Shown here: in pieces, positions 5,358-9,515 of the stretch
Position numbering within the stretch: position 1 is the first letter of the stretch
How the letters are laid out: each line of letters starts with the position of its first letter
Assembly: GCA_900757465.1 (NCBI GenBank)
Contig: CAAENY010000010.1
Span: 1-9,515, forward strand
Source of the DNA: an uncultured Collinsella sp.
Lineage (GTDB): Bacteria; Actinomycetota; Coriobacteriia; Coriobacteriales; Coriobacteriaceae
Direction of reading: 5' to 3'
Length of the DNA: 9,515 nt
The notes under the pieces: generated by a model
Told to the model about the DNA's origin: nothing
The model's database searches: none
The model's input: only the letters and a program-made list of their open reading frames with translations
Translations under genes and position numbers: made by a program

Positions 5358-7234
5358 GCGTGGTGCAACATATCCGCGACCGTGCAGGCCGCTTTCGTTG
5401 GATGGGGCTGCTCGTAGTGTGGGCGGTCTTTATTGCCATGGCCGCCGTGCTGCTGGTGGAGCGTGCCGGCGTGCAGTACAGTGCGGGCCAGCATAAGCTG
5501 GGGATGCTTGCCGCCAACGATGCTGTGCCGGCCTCCTCGGCGATCTTTGGCCAAAAGCCCACGTGCCTGGTCATTACCGATTCCGATCAAGCTGGCGTCG
5601 AGGACGTAAAGGAACAGTTCGAACAGATCCTGCTCGACATGAAGATCGCGCACCGCGACGTGGACCTTGCCCTGGATGGTGCGGATGCCATTCCCTCGCT
5701 GACCTCCTTTGATCGCGTGATTGTGCTCATGCCATCGCTCGATGGGCTCGGTGCGCATCTGACCGACCTTATGAGTTGGGTGAGTGCCGGCGGTTCGCTT
5801 ATGCTCGCCATGCCGCCGGATAACTCGAGCTATCTGCAAGTGATTGCCTCCAAGCTTGGCATTGAATCGGCCGGATATGACTATGTAAAAGCCGAAAGCA
5901 TTGTGCCGAGCGAAGACTTTATGCTGGGCGGGGGAGAGCACTACGAGCTCTCGGATCCCTTCGATTCTTCGCTTTCGGTATCGCTGCGCGAGACGGCTCG
6001 TGTGTGGGCTATGACCGGCGATGCGGGCGCCCCGCTCATTTGGTCGAATGACTGCGGTAGCGGGCGCACCGTGGTATGCAATATCGGTATCTATGACAAG
6101 GTCATGCGTGGCTTTTACGCCGCGGCGATCAGTCTGCTGGGTGATGCCACGGCCTATCCGGTCATCAACAGCGCCGTGTTCTTTTTGGACGACTTTCCTA
6201 GTCCCGTGCCCTCGGGCGACGGTACGTATATCAAGCGTGACTATGGCCTTTCCATTGCCGATTTTTACACCAAGGTCTGGTGGCCCGATCTGCAAAAGCT
6301 CGCGCAAAAATACGGCATTCGCTATACCGGCGTGATGATCGAAAACTACGAGGACGCGGTCAACCAGACCGAGCCCGCGCGCCAACCCGATACCACGCAG
6401 TTTCGATATTTTGGCGGCATGCTGCTTCAGATGGGCGGAGAGCTGGGCTTTCACGGCTACAACCATCAGCCGCTCGCGCTCTGGGACACCGACTATGGTA
6501 CGTTGTACGTCTACAAGACCTGGAAGAACAAAGAGACGCTCGTCGCTTCGCTCAACGAGCTTATAGCCTTCCAGGACGAGGTGCTGCCCAACGCGCACGG
6601 CTCGGTCTACGTGCCACCGTCGAATATCCTTTCGGCCCGCGCGCGCAAGATTATCTGCGACGATGTTCCGCGCATTAAGACTATTGCCAGTACGTACTTT
6701 GAGGACGGTACCGACCTGCCCTACGTGCAGGAGTTTGGCGTGGCGAGCGATGGCATTGTGGAGCAGCCGCGCATTGTCTCGGGTGGCATGGTCGACGATT
6801 CCTATATGCGCCTGGCCGCCGTGTCCGAGCTCAACATGCACTACGTGAGTGCGCACTTTATGCACCCGGACGACCTGCTCGATCCCGATCGCGGCGCCAA
6901 GGAGGGCTGGGAGGTCTACAAGGGCGGCCTGGTCGACTACCTGGACTGGCTTACCAAATCCGCGCCCGACCTGCGGCACCAGACGGCGTCGGAGTGCTCC
7001 GGTGCCATCCAGCGCTTTTCGTCGGTTACGGTGAGCGTGGATACAAGTGCAGATGCCTGGACGCTCAACCTGGGCAACTTTCATGACGAGGCTTGGCTCA
7101 TGTTCCGCGCCAATAATGGCGAGCCGGGTGCGGTGACGGGTGGCGAACTAACGCACCTTACGGGCAATCTGTATCTGCTCAAGGCAAATGATAAGACCGT
7201 GACGATCGAGCGCAAGGAGGGTGGCGACAAATGA
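5354..7234 (+). CDS. pelA: PelA-type polysaccharide deacetylase (DUF2194-like), no hydrolase domain
   Basis: The protein has 626 residues. A short basic N-terminus is followed by one membrane segment (about 17-35), so it is probably a signal anchor with the rest outside the membrane. Residues about 69-155 look like a Rossmann/flavodoxin-like fold (CLVITDSDQ, SFDRVIVLMPSLDG, GGSLMLAMPPD). The deacetylase part starts at FFLDDFPSP, with D279 and D280 as likely catalytic base and metal ligand. It continues with HGYNH (H367, H371), the HxxxH metal pair, then YVPPSNILS and a late HFMHPDD (H501, H504). These fit a carbohydrate-esterase-type deacetylase acting on the N-acetyl groups of Pel. The glycoside hydrolase domain found at the N-terminus of Pseudomonas PelA is absent, as in the deacetylase-only PelA reported for Bacillus. 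The ATG at 5354 overlaps the pelE stop (ATGA) and follows GGGAGGAGG; a start at 5330 lacks such support. Confidence 0.85.
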   Translation: MSVVQHIRDRAGRFRWMGLLVVWAVFIAMAAVLLVERAGVQYSAGQHKLGMLAANDAVPASSAIFGQKPTCLVITDSDQAGVEDVKEQFEQILLDMKIAHRDVDLALDGADAIPSLTSFDRVIVLMPSLDGLGAHLTDLMSWVSAGGSLMLAMPPDNSSYLQVIASKLGIESAGYDYVKAESIVPSEDFMLGGGEHYELSDPFDSSLSVSLRETARVWAMTGDAGAPLIWSNDCGSGRTVVCNIGIYDKVMRGFYAAAISLLGDATAYPVINSAVFFLDDFPSPVPSGDGTYIKRDYGLSIADFYTKVWWPDLQKLAQKYGIRYTGVMIENYEDAVNQTEPARQPDTTQFRYFGGMLLQMGGELGFHGYNHQPLALWDTDYGTLYVYKTWKNKETLVASLNELIAFQDEVLPNAHGSVYVPPSNILSARARKIICDDVPRIKTIASTYFEDGTDLPYVQEFGVASDGIVEQPRIVSGGMVDDSYMRLAAVSELNMHYVSAHFMHPDDLLDPDRGAKEGWEVYKGGLVDYLDWLTKSAPDLRHQTASECSGAIQRFSSVTVSVDTSADAWTLNLGNFHDEAWLMFRANNGEPGAVTGGELTHLTGNLYLLKANDKTVTIERKEGGDK

Positions 7235-8658
7235 GAATCTGCTTGGTACTCGAGGGCTGCTACCCCTATGTGCACGGCGGCGTGTCCACCTGGATGCACG
7301 GCTATATCCAGGCCATGCCCGAGCACGAGTTTGTGCTGTGGGTGATTGGCGCGCATGCTGCCGACCGCGGCAAGTTTGTCTACGAGCTGCCCGGCAATGT
7401 GGTCGAGGTGCACGAGGTGTTTCTGGACGACGCCCTGCGTCTTTCGGGCGAGCAGGAAGAGGCGGACTATAACGACCGCGAGCGCGAGGCGTTGCGCCGC
7501 CTGGTGTCGCTCTCCAATCCGGATTGGGACGTGCTGTTCGATATCTTCCAGCGCCGTCGCGTGCATCCGCTCTCGTTTTTGCAGAGCCGCACCTTTATGG
7601 ATATCTTTCGCGACGTGTGCCTGGCCGAGTACCCCTACACGCCCTTTGCCGACGCATTCCATACCATGCGCTCCATGCTGCTGCCTGTGCTCTACCTGCT
7701 GGGCAGCGAGGTGCCGGTGGCCGATGTGTACCACGCCATCTCGACTGGCTACGGCGGCCTGCTCGCCTGCCTGGGTTCGAGCGTTCACCATGCGCCGGTG
7801 CTGCTCACCGAGCATGGCATCTATACCCGCGAACGCGAGGAAGAGATCATTCGCGCCGACTGGGTTGTGCCGTCGTTTAAGGATCGCTGGATCCGCTTTT
7901 TCTACCTGCTTTCGGAGGAGATCTACCGTCGCGCCTTTCGCGTGACGAGCCTGTTTCACAATGCCCGCAAGACGCAGATCGATATGGGCTGTGATGCGGA
8001 CAAATGCCTGGTCATCCCCAACGGCATCCAGTTCGATCACTTTAAGGACATACCCTTAAAGCCCGATGACGGCTGGGTGGACATTGGCGCGGTGGTGCGC
8101 CTGGCGCCCATCAAGGACGTCAAGACCATGATCTATGCCTTCTTTGAGCTGCACGAGCGCCTGCCCAAGGTGCGCCTGCACATCATGGGCGGCGTGGACG
8201 ACGAGGAGTACGGCGCCGAGTGCCATGCACTCGTCGATACCCTGGGCGTGCGCGATCTGATCTTTACCGGCCGCGTCAACGTGGTCGAGTACATGGAAAA
8301 GCTCGACTTTACCATTTTGACGAGTATCTCCGAGGGCCAGCCGCTCAGCGTGCTGGAGTCGCTTGCGGCGCGTCGTCCCTGCGTGACGACCGAGGTCGGC
8401 TGCTGCCGCGAGCTGCTCGAGGGCGCCCCGGGCGACGACTTTGGCGTGGCGGGTTTTGTGACGCCGCCTATGTATCGCAAGGGCTTGGCCGATGCCATGG
8501 AGCGCATGTGCACAAGCCGCGCCCGTCGCATTGAGATGGGGGAGCGCGGCCAGCGTCGTGTTGCCACGTTCTTTTTGCACGAGCAGATGCTCGCCAACTA
8601 TCGCGCGGTGTACGACGAGACGGCGCGTGCGTTTGACCTGCCCAGAGAGGGGGAGTAG
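7231..8658 (+). CDS. pelF: PelF, GT4-family glycosyltransferase
   Basis: The protein has 475 residues, close to the usual PelF length of about 500. It opens with the PelF-typical MRICLVLEGCYPYVHGGVST, whose GGVSTW loop contacts the donor nucleotide in this GT-B fold. The C-terminal half has VVRLAPIKDVK (R290, K295, the usual GT4 phosphate-binding pair) and ISEGQPLSVLE (E368 and E376, the E-x7-E motif). There is no signal or membrane segment, so it acts in the cytosol. In known Pel systems PelF uses UDP-activated N-acetylhexosamine to extend the polymer, working with the PelD-PelE-PelG membrane complex. The ATG overlaps the pelA stop by 4 bp and follows AAGGAGG with a 10-nt gap. All key residues are present, so it should be active. 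Confidence 0.95.
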   Translation: MRICLVLEGCYPYVHGGVSTWMHGYIQAMPEHEFVLWVIGAHAADRGKFVYELPGNVVEVHEVFLDDALRLSGEQEEADYNDREREALRRLVSLSNPDWDVLFDIFQRRRVHPLSFLQSRTFMDIFRDVCLAEYPYTPFADAFHTMRSMLLPVLYLLGSEVPVADVYHAISTGYGGLLACLGSSVHHAPVLLTEHGIYTREREEEIIRADWVVPSFKDRWIRFFYLLSEEIYRRAFRVTSLFHNARKTQIDMGCDADKCLVIPNGIQFDHFKDIPLKPDDGWVDIGAVVRLAPIKDVKTMIYAFFELHERLPKVRLHIMGGVDDEEYGAECHALVDTLGVRDLIFTGRVNVVEYMEKLDFTILTSISEGQPLSVLESLAARRPCVTTEVGCCRELLEGAPGDDFGVAGFVTPPMYRKGLADAMERMCTSRARRIEMGERGQRRVATFFLHEQMLANYRAVYDETARAFDLPREGE

Positions 8659-8661
8659 CCA

Positions 8662-9515
8662 GTGGCCGGAATCGGTTTTGAGCTCAAGCGCCTGTTTAGG
8701 CGCAAGGGTCTGTTTGCCACGATGCGCGCCTATGGCTACGCCGGCATTGTGTGCACGGGCCCCATGCTGCTGGGCGTGCTGCTCCAGGTGGGTATTTTGG
8801 TGCTGTGCGGTCTGTGGGGTGTGGGCCGTGCCAACCAGGATTTGCTGGTGTGCATGGTGACCTATACGCTGCTGGCGTCGCTTACGCTCACGAGCTTTTT
8901 CTCCATGCCTGTCACCCGCTTTTTGGCCGACATGCTCTTTGCCGAGCGCGAAGAGGAGGTCTTGCCCTCGTTTTGGGGCTCCAACGCCATCATGCTGGTT
9001 GCTGGCACGGTGCTCTACGGCGTATTTTTGCTGTTCTCGGGCGCCACGCTGCTGCAGGGGCTGCTGTGCCTGTGGCTGTTCAACATTATGATCGTCAACT
9101 GGAACGGTATGAGCTATCTCACGGCCATCAAGGATTACCGCGGTATCCTGTGCAGCTTTGCGGCCGCCATTGGCGTGGCGTGCGTGTGCGCCCTGGCCAC
9201 GCTCGCGCTGGGGCTGCCGCCGGTCGAGGGCCTGTTGGCGTCAATCGCCCTGGGCTACGGCGTCATGCTCGCCTGGGATGTGGTGCTGCTGTACCGGTAT
9301 TTTCCTCAGAGCGACCGCAGCCCCTGGCTCTTTTTGCAGTGGCTCGATCAGTTTATGCCGCTGGCGCTCACGGGCCTGTTTACCAACCTGGGGCTCTTTG
9401 CGCACCTGGTGATTATTTGGACCGGTCCCATTGGCGTGCAGGTCAAGGGCTTGTTTTATGGTGCGCCCTACCACGATGTGCCTGCGCTCATCGCGTTTTT
9501 GACGATACTGGTCAC
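8662..9515 (+). CDS. pelG: PelG, polysaccharide membrane transporter (partial, cut by window end)
   Basis: The first 284 codons of a frame that stays open to the right edge are present; full PelG is about 450-480 residues. The start MAGIGFELKRLF is the hallmark N-terminus of PelG. At least seven hydrophobic segments follow, at about 25-50, 62-83, 105-128, 130-150, 163-184, 188-211 and 235-255. PelG belongs to the MATE/flippase-like superfamily and is thought to move the growing Pel chain across the cytoplasmic membrane. The start is a GTG placed 3 nt after the pelF stop, behind GAGAGGGGGAG, with a 6-nt gap. It shares the operon with the preceding genes. The 3' end and anything after it are outside the window. 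Confidence 0.93.
   Translation, partial: MAGIGFELKRLFRRKGLFATMRAYGYAGIVCTGPMLLGVLLQVGILVLCGLWGVGRANQDLLVCMVTYTLLASLTLTSFFSMPVTRFLADMLFAEREEEVLPSFWGSNAIMLVAGTVLYGVFLLFSGATLLQGLLCLWLFNIMIVNWNGMSYLTAIKDYRGILCSFAAAIGVACVCALATLALGLPPVEGLLASIALGYGVMLAWDVVLLYRYFPQSDRSPWLFLQWLDQFMPLALTGLFTNLGLFAHLVIIWTGPIGVQVKGLFYGAPYHDVPALIAFLTILV

Noticed and set aside
5285..7084. Long minus-strand open frame opposite pelA
   Set aside because: Antisense shadow caused by GC-rich codon bias; the sense strand has clear domain motifs, start signals and operon spacing. Similar long antisense frames opposite pelD and pelF were rejected for the same reason.

Overview
The window looks like GC-rich chromosomal DNA from a Gram-positive actinobacterium, most likely a gut Coriobacteriia (Collinsella-like). 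The taxonomic guess rests on the general look of the proteins and strong purine-rich ribosome binding sites, and is an inference only. What the sequence shows directly is a Pel exopolysaccharide operon that lacks every outer-membrane Pel component in the part visible, as expected for a cell with a single membrane.

Layout. Positions 1-291 hold no gene I can support. They carry a perfect 12-bp hairpin, a short 10-bp direct repeat and three tandem copies of a 22-bp unit. Positions 1674 down to 292 (minus strand) encode a 460-residue Schlafen AlbA_2 / GHKL-ATPase-like / winged-helix protein, probably a regulator or defence-type protein. A 642-bp divergent intergenic region (1675-2316) follows, with a likely promoter for each side and several inverted repeats. 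The most striking is a perfect 15-bp inverted repeat bounding a 121-bp element at 1917-2037.

Positions 2317-9515 (plus strand) hold five tightly packed genes in the order pelD, pelE, pelA (deacetylase type), pelF, pelG. The window ends inside pelG. Three of the four junctions are 4-bp start/stop overlaps and the fourth has a 3-nt gap, so this is one operon with translational coupling.

How the genes work together (from knowledge of Pel systems). PelD is a membrane-anchored c-di-GMP receptor that switches on synthesis. PelE (two membrane helices plus helical repeats), PelD and PelG form the membrane complex. PelF is the cytosolic GT4 glycosyltransferase that polymerises UDP-sugar into the amino-sugar polymer. 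PelG moves the chain across the membrane. The membrane-anchored PelA-type protein deacetylates the polymer outside the cell, giving a cationic biofilm matrix. PelD here has an N-terminal SDR-like domain, keeps an RxxD c-di-GMP inhibitory site and has lost the cyclase signature, so it should be a receptor rather than a synthase.

The least explained parts are the inverted-repeat element and other stems in front of pelD, the repeats at the left edge, and the SDR-like domain of PelD.
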